Positions 24,026 through 32,488 of a DNA stretch of 55,790 nt are shown in pieces. The stretch is from DATBGS01 sp036557885. Lineage in GTDB: Bacteria > Chloroflexota > Ktedonobacteria > Ktedonobacterales > DATBGS01. The position numbers and the translations under genes are program-made. The notes under the pieces are model-generated. The model had not been told where the DNA came from. It saw only the letters and a program-made list of their open reading frames with translations, and made no database searches. Location: positions 1-55,790 of the forward strand of contig DATBGS010000093.1 in the NCBI GenBank assembly GCA_036557885.1, read 5' to 3'. How positions within the stretch are numbered: position 1 is the stretch's first letter; each line of letters opens with the position of its first letter.

Positions 24026-26665
24026 TTACTCCTCCATCAGCAGCAGACTTAATGTTGCCTCAATGGTGCGCAATTCCTGGATATGGGCGTCCTCCAGTCC
24101 TCTCACTTCTTGCACCGCCTCTTTCAGTCCGAGCACTCCTGCCAACGTTGTCAGCAAGATACCAATCTCGTTTTTGCTGAGTTCAGACATGGCGCGGCGC
24201 AGCACAGGCAGCACGTGCAAGAAGGCTTCCGAGTTGAAAGACTGCAAGTAATCATTGATTCTGTCGACAATGGAACGGTCTTGCAAGAGGATTGTGCGAG
24301 GATTGAGGCTGAGTAAGCCTTCTATAAATTGGGCGCCTTTTTGTGGCTCCTCTGCGCCAGAGAGTCGCCGCCCCAGCAGCGCAGAGAGATCGTCTATGCT
24401 GATGGCACGCCGCTGATGAAGGATTGATACAGCCAGCCCAGCCAGAAGCGGATGTACTGTGCTGTCTTGCAGGCTCTCAGTTTTGCCCTCTACATCTGCC
24501 ACCAATGCCAGGCGCTCGTCTAGCAGGGCGGCGTCCAGGTCTTTGCGGCTCTGAGAGAGCTTATGCAGGTTCTGAAGGGCTTCCTTGACTTTCGCTGCTT
24601 CATCATCACCAACAATGGTAGCAATTGGCAGCAGGAGCGCTGCGCGTGTATAGATGCGTGCCAGCAGGCTCTTAACCAACGAGGCGTCAAAATTGCGTGT
24701 TGAGCCTTGCTGGGCAAGCTGATGCAAATGGAGTCCTGCTGTTGCAAGCGCTGATAGATCGCTTCCACCAGCGACGGCCTCATCGCAGCGCCGCAGGATG
24801 CGTGGATAGAGTTCTGGGATGTTTGCCAGCACAGCGCGAAGCAGGGTGCGAGTCAGCGCGCTAATATCCGGCGCGGCCTGTACTTCGCGTCTCAGCACGC
24901 GGGTACACACGTCACGCAGCCTGTCGCCCTCGATGGAAAGCTCAATCAGGCGGATGTCGGTGTGGGGCGTTCGCTGCACTTCCCACTGTTCCACCATGCT
25001 TTGCAGGTGCGTAAATTCGAGTTTGTCGTAGCTGACGGTCTGGTCCTGCCCCAGTGTTTTGACATTGATGTCGCCCCTGCCACTGCGTTTGAGCGTCCCA
25101 AAGGGAACGCCGATGACTTGCAGCCGGTGGAGGAAGGTTGAGCCTTGTAGATCCTTCCTGGTGTGCAGATACATGCGGTCAAGCAGCTTTGGCGAGTCGA
25201 ACCTGGTGGTGATACTCAGTCGTCTCGCTGTGGCCTCGAAATCACTTTGCAGCGGGGTGCGCTCTACTTTTGAGGAGAGCTTGCCCAGCGCGTCACCAAT
25301 AAGCAGAGGGCGCAGCACGCTGCTGGTATCCAGGCCGCCGCGACCATAGCAGGCGCGGGCGGCGTCTTCGAGTTCTTCCAGGCCAGGGGCAGGCTTGTCA
25401 CGCACAGCGGCCAACGTCCAGGCCAGCCGCTCGGCCTCGATAGCATCTGCCAGGCTGATGGTATGCCCCTTGGCGTGCAATGCGTTCATTGCCAGCAGGA
25501 GGAAGCGGCGCGTGGCGGCGGCAAAGTTGCCTTTGCTCTCCCACACTTGTTGGTAAAAGGCCGGTGCGCGGTTGCCCGCGCCATAGCCGGATTGCTCGGA
25601 GAGCCGCGCGTAGCTGTATGGGATAAGGGTAAGCGTGGCGGCTCTGGTGCTTCTGGCTTCAGTCACGCGCTCCTGGTCCCAGGTGAAATCGGTGCCCTCC
25701 AGAGCAAGGGCAGTAGCGTGCGCCGCGCCACAGACCACCAGAATTTCTTCTGGCTGGTAGCCTTCAGCCAGGGCGCGGCGAATCTCTGTGCGCATAAACG
25801 CTTCGCGGAAGCGATCAAAATCAATCTGGCGCCCGCCCAGCGCTGGCCGAACTGGAGGCGCGGCTTCGGCCTGGCTCTCTGGAGACTGCTCTTCGGATGG
25901 CTGCCCATTGGACACGGGCGCGGGTGTGGCCTGTGCTTCAGCGGGGGCAGGTGTCGCCAGCCCAGGAGCGGCAGGCGCGATGGCTGCGGCGTCGCTGGCT
26001 GGCTCTCCGCTCTCATCTGGCTCGTACCAGTCGCGGACCAAATCGCCATAGGCGTGCATTTGCTGGCTAAATCCGGCGGCATCGTTGAGCGCCCGCGCGC
26101 TCATCTCAAAGTAGGTGTCCCAAAACTCGTTGGAGTCGCGCCGGTCAAAGTGTTCAGCCAGCTTAGCAAGCTGCGTTTCCAGCGTGGGGGTCAGGAATTG
26201 TTGCGCGCCCTCTTCTGGCGCGTGAGCATGCTCGTCGCCTGCTGCTGTGTGTCCCGGTGCCTCTGCTGGTGTCGCAGCAGCAGTTGGCTGCGCGCGCCAT
26301 TCCAGCATGGCCCCGGCGGGAATATCGCAGAAGCGCAGTACACTGCTGATTTTCTGCCCGGCGCGCATGGCGACGTATTCCGGCGAGTAGGCGCAGAAGG
26401 GCGAGACCAGCGAGGAGGGGCCAGTGTGCTCCTCTCCCTCCGCCGCATTGCCGCTGGCTTGAAAGTAGCACAGGATGGCGATGGGCGGCTCGGTTCCATC
26501 TGCCAGCAGCAGCGGAATCAGGTCGGTGGCGTCGCAGGGGCCTTCAATCAAGATGATCTTTGGCTTCAGCCTGGCAATCATCGCCTGCGCGTGCAGCGCT
26601 GCTGCTGGCGAGTGGTGGCGCACCGGAAAGATGGTGACGCTTTTGGATGTCACGGCGTTAGACAT
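24026..26665 (-). CDS. DUF5682-type protein with TraB/EreA-like motifs
   Basis: An 879-residue protein, the largest intein-free member of the operon. The N-terminal region has motifs of the TraB/ChaN/erythromycin-esterase fold: FPVRHHSPAAA (H17, H18, S19), ILIEGP (E41), and further on VVCGAAHATAL (H316). An Ala/Pro/Glu-rich insertion (~216-275) interrupts this part. The remaining ~550 residues are helical and lack known motifs. Proteins with this N-terminus next to VWA, SWIM and MoxR genes are annotated DUF5682. An enzymatic role of the His/Glu residues is an inference. Its ATG overlaps the end of the ATPase gene by eight bases, so translation is coupled. Confidence 0.85.
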   Translation of the reverse strand: MSNAVTSKSVTIFPVRHHSPAAALHAQAMIARLKPKIILIEGPCDATDLIPLLLADGTEPPIAILCYFQASGNAAEGEEHTGPSSLVSPFCAYSPEYVAMRAGQKISSVLRFCDIPAGAMLEWRAQPTAAATPAEAPGHTAAGDEHAHAPEEGAQQFLTPTLETQLAKLAEHFDRRDSNEFWDTYFEMSARALNDAAGFSQQMHAYGDLVRDWYEPDESGEPASDAAAIAPAAPGLATPAPAEAQATPAPVSNGQPSEEQSPESQAEAAPPVRPALGGRQIDFDRFREAFMRTEIRRALAEGYQPEEILVVCGAAHATALALEGTDFTWDQERVTEARSTRAATLTLIPYSYARLSEQSGYGAGNRAPAFYQQVWESKGNFAAATRRFLLLAMNALHAKGHTISLADAIEAERLAWTLAAVRDKPAPGLEELEDAARACYGRGGLDTSSVLRPLLIGDALGKLSSKVERTPLQSDFEATARRLSITTRFDSPKLLDRMYLHTRKDLQGSTFLHRLQVIGVPFGTLKRSGRGDINVKTLGQDQTVSYDKLEFTHLQSMVEQWEVQRTPHTDIRLIELSIEGDRLRDVCTRVLRREVQAAPDISALTRTLLRAVLANIPELYPRILRRCDEAVAGGSDLSALATAGLHLHQLAQQGSTRNFDASLVKSLLARIYTRAALLLPIATIVGDDEAAKVKEALQNLHKLSQSRKDLDAALLDERLALVADVEGKTESLQDSTVHPLLAGLAVSILHQRRAISIDDLSALLGRRLSGAEEPQKGAQFIEGLLSLNPRTILLQDRSIVDRINDYLQSFNSEAFLHVLPVLRRAMSELSKNEIGILLTTLAGVLGLKEAVQEVRGLEDAHIQELRTIEATLSLLLMEE

Positions 26666-29057
26666 ACCGACGTGCCTCGTATAACTGCTCCCACTCCTTC
26701 CCGGAGCGGCCCTTCACAATCGTTTCCATGTATTCGCGCAGCGTTTCCACATCGCGCGAGTCCTCTTTGGCAACGGCTCCCACCAGGCTGCGCCCGACTT
26801 CCACCGGGCGGACCTCGCCATCGCCAAAGTGTGAGGCCAGGATGGAGCTATTAAACAGGACCGAGATGGCTTCGGCGGTGCTGAGCACTGCGCTGGGCGA
26901 TTTCACCTTGGTTTTGCCGTCAACGGTGCGCCCGCGCCGCAGTTCCTGGAAGATCGTGACGAGCATTTTCACCAGATCAGGTGGCAACTGCACTTCCAGC
27001 TTGTAATCGCTCATCAGATCGCGCGTGCGCTTCTCGACAATGGCGGTTTCGGCAGCCAGGTCTTCAGGAACGGGAAGCTCGACAAAGTTAAAGCGGCGCT
27101 TGAGCGCGCTGCTCATATCGTTGACGCCCCGGTCGCGGGTGTTGGCGGTGGCGATGACGCTAAAGCCTCGCCGCGCCGGAACAGTCAGGCGCAGTTCGGG
27201 AACGGCAATTTCTTTTTCGGAGAGGATGGAAAGCAGGCCATCTTGCACTTCGGAAGGCACGCGGGTCAGTTCCTCAAAGCGGACTACTTTGCCTTCTTGC
27301 ATGGCGCGATACATCGGGCTGGGGACCAGGGCGTGCTCGCTGGGGCCTTCGGCCAGCAAAATAGCGTAGTTCCAGGAGTATTTAATCTGGTCTTCGGTGG
27401 TGCCTGCGGTGCCCTGGATGACATAGCGGCTGGTGCCAGAGATGGCGGCAGTGAGATGTTCGGAAAGCCAACTATTGTGGACGATGAAATCGTTCGCCAC
27501 AAAATTGTGGGTTTCGGCCATGCTCAGATCGTACACTTCATGCTCGCCAATTGGCTCAACAGACTTGATCGTATCCCAATAAATGTCGCTCTGAGCGAGT
27601 TGCTGTAACCCCTTATCAGCAACGATGGTTGCAAGCCTCAACAAACGTGATCGGGATATACTCTGACCACGAAGAATCGTAGGGCGGGAAAGCTTGTAAG
27701 CCGTACCTGTTCGATCAGCTTTCATCAGGGCGATTGCATTTCCTACCCCAGCACTAATGCTCGCTTGTTCAAGGCGCTCCCATACCCGGAAAGGAATGGT
27801 GTCAAGATTTGGGTTTGTAGGTTTCTCGCTATCACGAAGAAGAGCCAGTGCTTCCTCCACGTTTTTACGACCAATGAGGCCGATTTCTTGCAAAAATGTT
27901 CGGCAAGCATCTGGACAGTAAATGACCAGCCGGTAGTGTCCTGTCTTTAGAGTCCGTATCTTCGCGTTGACGCCGAATCGCAGCAGCAGATGCTGGACAT
28001 CTTTGGTAAGTTGCTTCGATTTGCTGGCGTAGTCAAGGGTAATCTGTTGAGTTGTCGCGCGAATGTCAAGAAAGCCATCTCCGCTGAACAGACGATTCAG
28101 GAAAAGAGCTATTTGGCGTCTGGGTAAAGAAAACACGACCTCAGGAACAAACTTATTCCCCGAATGGGTTCCCATAAGGCCGAGATCACGTAACCATTGC
28201 GTGCAGCGATTACGGTTTTGGGGTCCGTGCTTTCCTCCTGAGACACTACACCCTCTTCCATCTGGATACCAATGTGCTTCCAGTTCAGGAAAAGCCTCTT
28301 GAACCGCCTGGCTAAAATCGCGCTGCATATCAGGATGGATATTGGAGTAGTATGGAATGTTTTGGGTGAGGCAGCCTTCGGCGATGAGATGAGCGAGGAT
28401 TTTGACATGGGCATCGCTCAATTCGGCGGCGCCAAAAAAGGGCAGCCCTCTTGGAGTTGCGATGCGATCACCTGGCTGGAGACTATCCAAAGGCCGCCAC
28501 CCGTCTATAGTCAGGAACGGGTGATTGCCGGTTACTTCAATCTCACGACCAAGATGGGTAGTAACGCGATAACAGGGACGAATGCCGTTGTTTATGAAGT
28601 CTGTGGGTGCTTGCGGCCTCAAACGATAGTCTGCTTGCAAAGAGGCCAGTTCGAGGTCGCGTTTCTGGCAGGCTTCAGCAATCGTTATACGCTGACCGGT
28701 TCTGGTATCGAGTACCAACGTATCGTGCTTGAAGCATTTTGCCGTTCCAGGCTCGCCAACCAGCAGCAATGCGCGATCTGAGGCCAGCGTCGCAATCGCC
28801 ACTTCGATGAGAGCACGTTCGCCAATGTACTTGGGGGTAATCTGAATCTTTTGCCCGTCGTTGGTTTCAAAGGTGGTGGGGATGCTGCTGTTGCCAGAGC
28901 CGCGCTTGCCGGTGGTACCCAGGATGAAGGTGGCGGCCATTTTGGGGGAGAGCACCCAGCCTTCGGGTTTGGGAAACGTATCGGCGCGCTGCAAGGCTTC
29001 CAGTTCAAGTTTGTGCCGTTCTTCGGCGGGGAGCCGGATAATGGTGCTTTCTGCCAC
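26658..29057 (-). CDS. MoxR-type AAA+ ATPase containing an intein
   Basis: A 799-residue precursor (about 378 residues after splicing), comparable in size to E. coli YehL. The Walker A motif GEPGTAK (101-107) is interrupted by a 421-residue intein (108-528) and continues with S529 and WLSEHL. Beyond it lie Walker B (VVRFEELTRV, about 591-600), the MoxR segment VQDGLLSILSEKEI, sensor-1 (ATANTRDRG, about 637-645) and a lid domain. The start is GTG at 29057 with GGAGG seven bases ahead; the frame is open 22 codons upstream without a better site. ATP binding depends on splicing, because the P-loop Ser is the first extein residue after the intein. First gene of the operon. Confidence 0.95.
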   Translation of the reverse strand: MAESTIIRLPAEERHKLELEALQRADTFPKPEGWVLSPKMAATFILGTTGKRGSGNSSIPTTFETNDGQKIQITPKYIGERALIEVAIATLASDRALLLVGEPGTAKCFKHDTLVLDTRTGQRITIAEACQKRDLELASLQADYRLRPQAPTDFINNGIRPCYRVTTHLGREIEVTGNHPFLTIDGWRPLDSLQPGDRIATPRGLPFFGAAELSDAHVKILAHLIAEGCLTQNIPYYSNIHPDMQRDFSQAVQEAFPELEAHWYPDGRGCSVSGGKHGPQNRNRCTQWLRDLGLMGTHSGNKFVPEVVFSLPRRQIALFLNRLFSGDGFLDIRATTQQITLDYASKSKQLTKDVQHLLLRFGVNAKIRTLKTGHYRLVIYCPDACRTFLQEIGLIGRKNVEEALALLRDSEKPTNPNLDTIPFRVWERLEQASISAGVGNAIALMKADRTGTAYKLSRPTILRGQSISRSRLLRLATIVADKGLQQLAQSDIYWDTIKSVEPIGEHEVYDLSMAETHNFVANDFIVHNSWLSEHLTAAISGTSRYVIQGTAGTTEDQIKYSWNYAILLAEGPSEHALVPSPMYRAMQEGKVVRFEELTRVPSEVQDGLLSILSEKEIAVPELRLTVPARRGFSVIATANTRDRGVNDMSSALKRRFNFVELPVPEDLAAETAIVEKRTRDLMSDYKLEVQLPPDLVKMLVTIFQELRRGRTVDGKTKVKSPSAVLSTAEAISVLFNSSILASHFGDGEVRPVEVGRSLVGAVAKEDSRDVETLREYMETIVKGRSGKEWEQLYEARRYV
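27474..28736 (-). mobile_element. Intein with LAGLIDADG homing endonuclease
   Basis: A 421-residue in-frame intein. It begins with Cys1 (CFKHDTLVLDTRTG, block A), has block B with TGNHPFLT, and ends VYDLSMAETHNFVANDFIVHN (blocks F and G, penultimate His and terminal Asn). Ser follows as the +1 nucleophile. Two dodecapeptide-like motifs in the centre, LAHLIAEG (about intein residue 114) and LFSGDGF (about 216), mark a LAGLIDADG endonuclease, which would spread the element into intein-free alleles. All canonical class 1 splicing residues are present, so it should be active. Its insertion point in the P-loop Lys/Ser junction is a favoured intein site in ATPases. Confidence 0.95.
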
Positions 29058-29475
29058 GAATGTAATCCTCCTACTGTTTGTGTGTCCTCTTGGCCGGTGC
29101 TGCGGACACAAAACTCCGCCCACCCTGGCCCTATCTGGATCGGGGAATACTTGCTAATTCGATGGTCTTACTTCTTCGTTTGTCTTTTGATTGTGTGTAT
29201 GCCTGCCAGTGGGCTGCGTCGCTATTATAGCCAATCCCGGCAAGCGGGGCTACGGAGAGATTCTCGGCAGGAGCGGAGAAAGCGGAAATTACAAAGCCTG
29301 GCTCTGTTGCCGCAAGGGGGGTGCGTGCGGAGCAGGCTACAGGGCAAAACTTGCGAGCGCCCTGGCTCAGATGCTATGCTCAGTGAGAGAAGGATATACC
29401 ACCAGATAGGCAAAACTCACTGGTCATTGCACAAGAAGAAAGTACCAATGGGGCAAGCTAGCACAAGGGGACGCC
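29058..29475. other. Divergent intergenic region
   Basis: About 420 bases between the MoxR operon (leftward) and the enoyl-CoA hydratase gene (rightward). A perfect -10 TATAAT is present on the minus strand at 29224-29229, but no convincing -35 stands at the right distance. No RNA gene or coding region is supported. Confidence 0.4.
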
Positions 29476-30276
29476 ATGTCGGAAGAAGGAAGATACCGCC
29501 ATTTACTCATAGAGCGCCAGGGTACTGTAACACGGGTGACGCTCAACCGGCCAGAGGTGCGCAACGCTTTTAACGCCGAATTGATTGCTGAACTACATCG
29601 CTGCTTTACCACTCTGGGCGCCGACGACCAGACGCGCGTGGTCGTGCTTGCCGGGGCTGGTCCCGTCTTTTCGGCGGGGGCTGACCTCAACTGGATGCGC
29701 GCCAGCCTGGAGTTTAGCCGCGAAGAAAATATTGCCGATGCGCTGCGTATGTCCGATATGTTTACGGCCATTGATACCTGCCCCAAGCCAGTCGTCGGGC
29801 GGATTCACAGCGCGGCGCTGGGCGGCGGAACTGGCCTGGCCTGTGTCTGCGATGTGGTGGTTGCTGCCGAGGGCACGCGCTTTGGCTTTACCGAGGTACG
29901 TCTGGGGATTGCTCCGGCGGTGATTTCGCCGTTTGTGCTGCGGCGCATTGGGCCAGGCTATGCGCGGGCGCTGGGGCTGACCGGAGAGATTTTTAACGCG
30001 GCGCGTGCCCGCGAGATCGGGCTGGTACATCGCGTGGTTCCAATGGAGCAACTGGATGCAGCGGTGAATGAGACGGTGAAGGCGCTGCTCGGCAGCGGGC
30101 CGATGGGCGTCAAAGCCTCCAAGCAGCTTTTTCAGATGGTGCCTGGCATGGGCTATGAGGCGGCTCGTCAACTGACGGCAGAGACGATTGCCGGGCTGCG
30201 TGTGAGCCAGGAGGGGCAGGAGGGCATTCGCGCCTTTCTGGAAAAGCGGCGCGCAAGCTGGGTTGAAGACCTCTAA
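29476..30276 (+). CDS. Enoyl-CoA hydratase/isomerase family protein
   Basis: A 266-residue crotonase-fold enzyme. Visible are LNRPEVRNAFN (substrate pocket), the first oxyanion-hole segment AGPVFSAGADLNWM and the second, HSAALGGGTGLACVCD. The active-site Glu region FGFTEVRLGIAPA follows, then the C-terminal trimerisation helices. The order hydratase - biotin carboxylase - HMG-CoA lyase is that of leucine/isovalerate (liu) degradation. The predicted reaction is therefore hydration of 3-methylglutaconyl-CoA to HMG-CoA (LiuC-like). The general family call is firm and the substrate is inferred from its neighbours. An AGGGG site precedes the ATG. Confidence 0.92.
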   Translation: MSEEGRYRHLLIERQGTVTRVTLNRPEVRNAFNAELIAELHRCFTTLGADDQTRVVVLAGAGPVFSAGADLNWMRASLEFSREENIADALRMSDMFTAIDTCPKPVVGRIHSAALGGGTGLACVCDVVVAAEGTRFGFTEVRLGIAPAVISPFVLRRIGPGYARALGLTGEIFNAARAREIGLVHRVVPMEQLDAAVNETVKALLGSGPMGVKASKQLFQMVPGMGYEAARQLTAETIAGLRVSQEGQEGIRAFLEKRRASWVEDL

Positions 30277-30312
30277 GATGATGCCATGCAAGAGAGAAGC
30301 ATAGAGCAAGTG

Positions 30313-32430
30313 ATGTTTACAAAGATTCTGGTTGCCAATCGCGGCGAGATTGCAGTGCGCGTGATCACCGCCTGCCAGGAGATGGGCATAGCAGCAGCGG
30401 CGGTATTTTCCGAAGCTGACCGGCACGCGCTGCATGTGCAGGTGGCTGATGAAGCCTACAGCATTGGCCCCGCTCCGGCTGCTCAGAGCTATCTCAATAT
30501 TCCGGCCATTATCGAGGCGGCCCGGCGTTCTGGCGCGCAGGCCATCCATCCCGGCTACGGATTTCTTTCGGAAAACGCGGAGTTTGCCGAGGCGTGCAGC
30601 CAGGCGGGTATCGTGTTTATTGGCCCACCTCCAGCAGCGATTCGGCTGCTGGGGTCGAAGATCGAGGCCAAGCATACGGCGCAGCGTGTCGAGGTACCCA
30701 CTGTGCCTGGCTATTCTGGCGATGACCAGAGCGCCAAGCGGTTTCTGGCTGAGGCCCGCAAGATCGGCTTTCCGGTGATGTTGAAGCCTGCCAATGGGGG
30801 TGGTGGCAAGGGCATGCGCGCCATCGCAGATGAGGAGGGCTATGCTGAGGTGCTGGCGGGCGCGAAACGCGAGGCGTTGGGCGCCTTTGGCAGCGATGAG
30901 ATGCTGCTGGAAAAGTTGCTTGTGGGGCCGCGCCATGTGGAGTTTCAGATTCTGGCGGATGCGCATGGCAACGCGGTGCATCTGGGGGAGCGCGAATGCT
31001 CGATTCAGCGGCGGCACCAGAAAATCGTTGAGGAAAGCCCATCAGTGGCGCTGACGCCTGCGCTGCGCGAGGAGATGGGCGCGGCAGCAGTGCGCGTGGC
31101 GCTGGCGGCGGGCTATGTCAACGCGGGAACGGTGGAATTTTTGCTTGATCAAGCGGGGCAGTTCTATTTTCTAGAGATGAATACGCGGCTTCAGGTGGAG
31201 CATCCGGTAACAGAATGGGTGACAGGGCTTGATCTGGTCAAGCATCAGATTCGCATTGCTGCTGGGGAGCCGCTGCAACTGAAGCAAGAAGCCATCACCC
31301 CACGCGGCCACGCAATTGAGATGCGGCTGTATGCCGAAGACCCGGCCAATAATTTCCTGCCCTCTATTGGGCGAGTAGAGGTCTTTGAGCCGCCACGCGC
31401 GCCGGGTGTGCGCGTGGATAGCGGCATTGCCAGCGGCGGCGAGGTAACGGTGCATTACGACCCGATGCTGGCAAAGCTGATTGTGGCCGGGGAAGATCGC
31501 CAGGCGGCGCTGGAACGGCTGCGCTGGGCGCTGGAGCACTGGGCCGTACTGGGCGTAGAGACAAACCTGCCGCTGCTGCAAGCGATTGCAACACATCCAG
31601 AGTTTATGGCCGGGCACACGTTTACCAATTTTCTCACAAAGAATGCTTTGAACCAGGCATTTGAACGTCCACCTTTGGCGGCTGAGGTGCTGCTGGCAGC
31701 GGCAGCCCTGGAGGTTGTGGCTGAGCCTGAAGTGATGCCTGGGTCTGGCGCCCAAGCACCCAACCACCGTTCCACCGGCCATTCGGTCAATGAGCGCCGC
31801 CCGTTCAATCCCTGGACGCAGGGTGGCATGCTTCGTCGCGGGGGCGAGCAGACGCTGCGCTACAGTTATCAGGGTCAGCAACATCTCTTGTCACTGACGC
31901 CGGACCCAACAACGCCTTCGCAGTGGGATGTTCGTATAGTCTCGGAGAGTGGAAAGCAGAAGAAGTCGCCACCAAACCAGCAGGGTGATCAGCTTAGCGT
32001 TGTGTTAGAGCGGCCTGACGCACACCATGTCGTTGTCCAGATAGAGGAACAGCGCAGGATGGTGACGGCTGTCCGACGCGGCTATGAGGTGTTGGTTTCA
32101 TGGTGCGGTCTTTCCTATCGGCTAGAGATGCCACGCCCGCTCGACGTTGATGCTCTTGCGCAGGGGGGAGGGGCCAGCAGAGGCGCGCAGCAGAAACTGA
32201 CGGCCCCGATGCCAGGAACGATTGTGAAAGTGTATGTGCGCGAAGGCGAGCGAGTAGAAGCCCGTCAGCCTTTGCTCGTGCTCAGCGCAATGAAGATGGA
32301 GCATGCCATCACAGCCACGCACGCTGCCATCGTGCAACGGCTTCCATTTGCCGAGGGCGCGTCTGTGCCAGGTGGGGCAACGCTTATTGAGCTTGGCGAG
32401 GATGGGGCCGAGGAAACAGATCAGGAATAG
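30313..32430 (+). CDS. Biotin carboxylase/BCCP subunit of an acyl-CoA carboxylase
   Basis: A 705-residue alpha subunit combining a biotin carboxylase and a biotin carrier domain, as in methylcrotonyl-, propionyl- or geranyl-CoA carboxylases. It starts MFTKILVANRGEIAVRVI. The ATP-grasp domain shows GGGGKGM, HVEFQILAD and EMNTRLQVEHPVTEW. The C-terminal carrier has SAMKMEH with biotinylated K661. A 160-residue region of low similarity lies between them. An ATG nine codons upstream is possible but lacks a ribosome site, and the family normally starts at MFxKILxANRGE. Context (HMG-CoA lyase next) points to 3-methylcrotonyl-CoA. The carboxyltransferase partner is not in this window. Confidence 0.95.
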   Translation: MFTKILVANRGEIAVRVITACQEMGIAAAAVFSEADRHALHVQVADEAYSIGPAPAAQSYLNIPAIIEAARRSGAQAIHPGYGFLSENAEFAEACSQAGIVFIGPPPAAIRLLGSKIEAKHTAQRVEVPTVPGYSGDDQSAKRFLAEARKIGFPVMLKPANGGGGKGMRAIADEEGYAEVLAGAKREALGAFGSDEMLLEKLLVGPRHVEFQILADAHGNAVHLGERECSIQRRHQKIVEESPSVALTPALREEMGAAAVRVALAAGYVNAGTVEFLLDQAGQFYFLEMNTRLQVEHPVTEWVTGLDLVKHQIRIAAGEPLQLKQEAITPRGHAIEMRLYAEDPANNFLPSIGRVEVFEPPRAPGVRVDSGIASGGEVTVHYDPMLAKLIVAGEDRQAALERLRWALEHWAVLGVETNLPLLQAIATHPEFMAGHTFTNFLTKNALNQAFERPPLAAEVLLAAAALEVVAEPEVMPGSGAQAPNHRSTGHSVNERRPFNPWTQGGMLRRGGEQTLRYSYQGQQHLLSLTPDPTTPSQWDVRIVSESGKQKKSPPNQQGDQLSVVLERPDAHHVVVQIEEQRRMVTAVRRGYEVLVSWCGLSYRLEMPRPLDVDALAQGGGASRGAQQKLTAPMPGTIVKVYVREGERVEARQPLLVLSAMKMEHAITATHAAIVQRLPFAEGASVPGGATLIELGEDGAEETDQE

Positions 32431-32488
32431 TTACAGGAAGCGACGCAAGGGGTAACGCTAACTTTAGCGCTATGAAAGGATACGGGCA

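Noticed and set aside
25463..26854. A 463-codon open frame on the plus strand
   Set aside because: It runs antisense through the TraB-like protein gene, has biased composition (Arg/Gly/Cys/Trp), no ribosome site and no motif. Long antisense frames are expected in this G+C range.
27474..28736. A separate endonuclease gene or a frameshifted region inside the ATPase gene
   Set aside because: The frame is continuous on both sides, and both splice junctions carry canonical intein residues.
29593..31017. A 474-codon open frame on the minus strand
   Set aside because: Antisense to the enoyl-CoA hydratase and carboxylase genes, both with complete family motifs.
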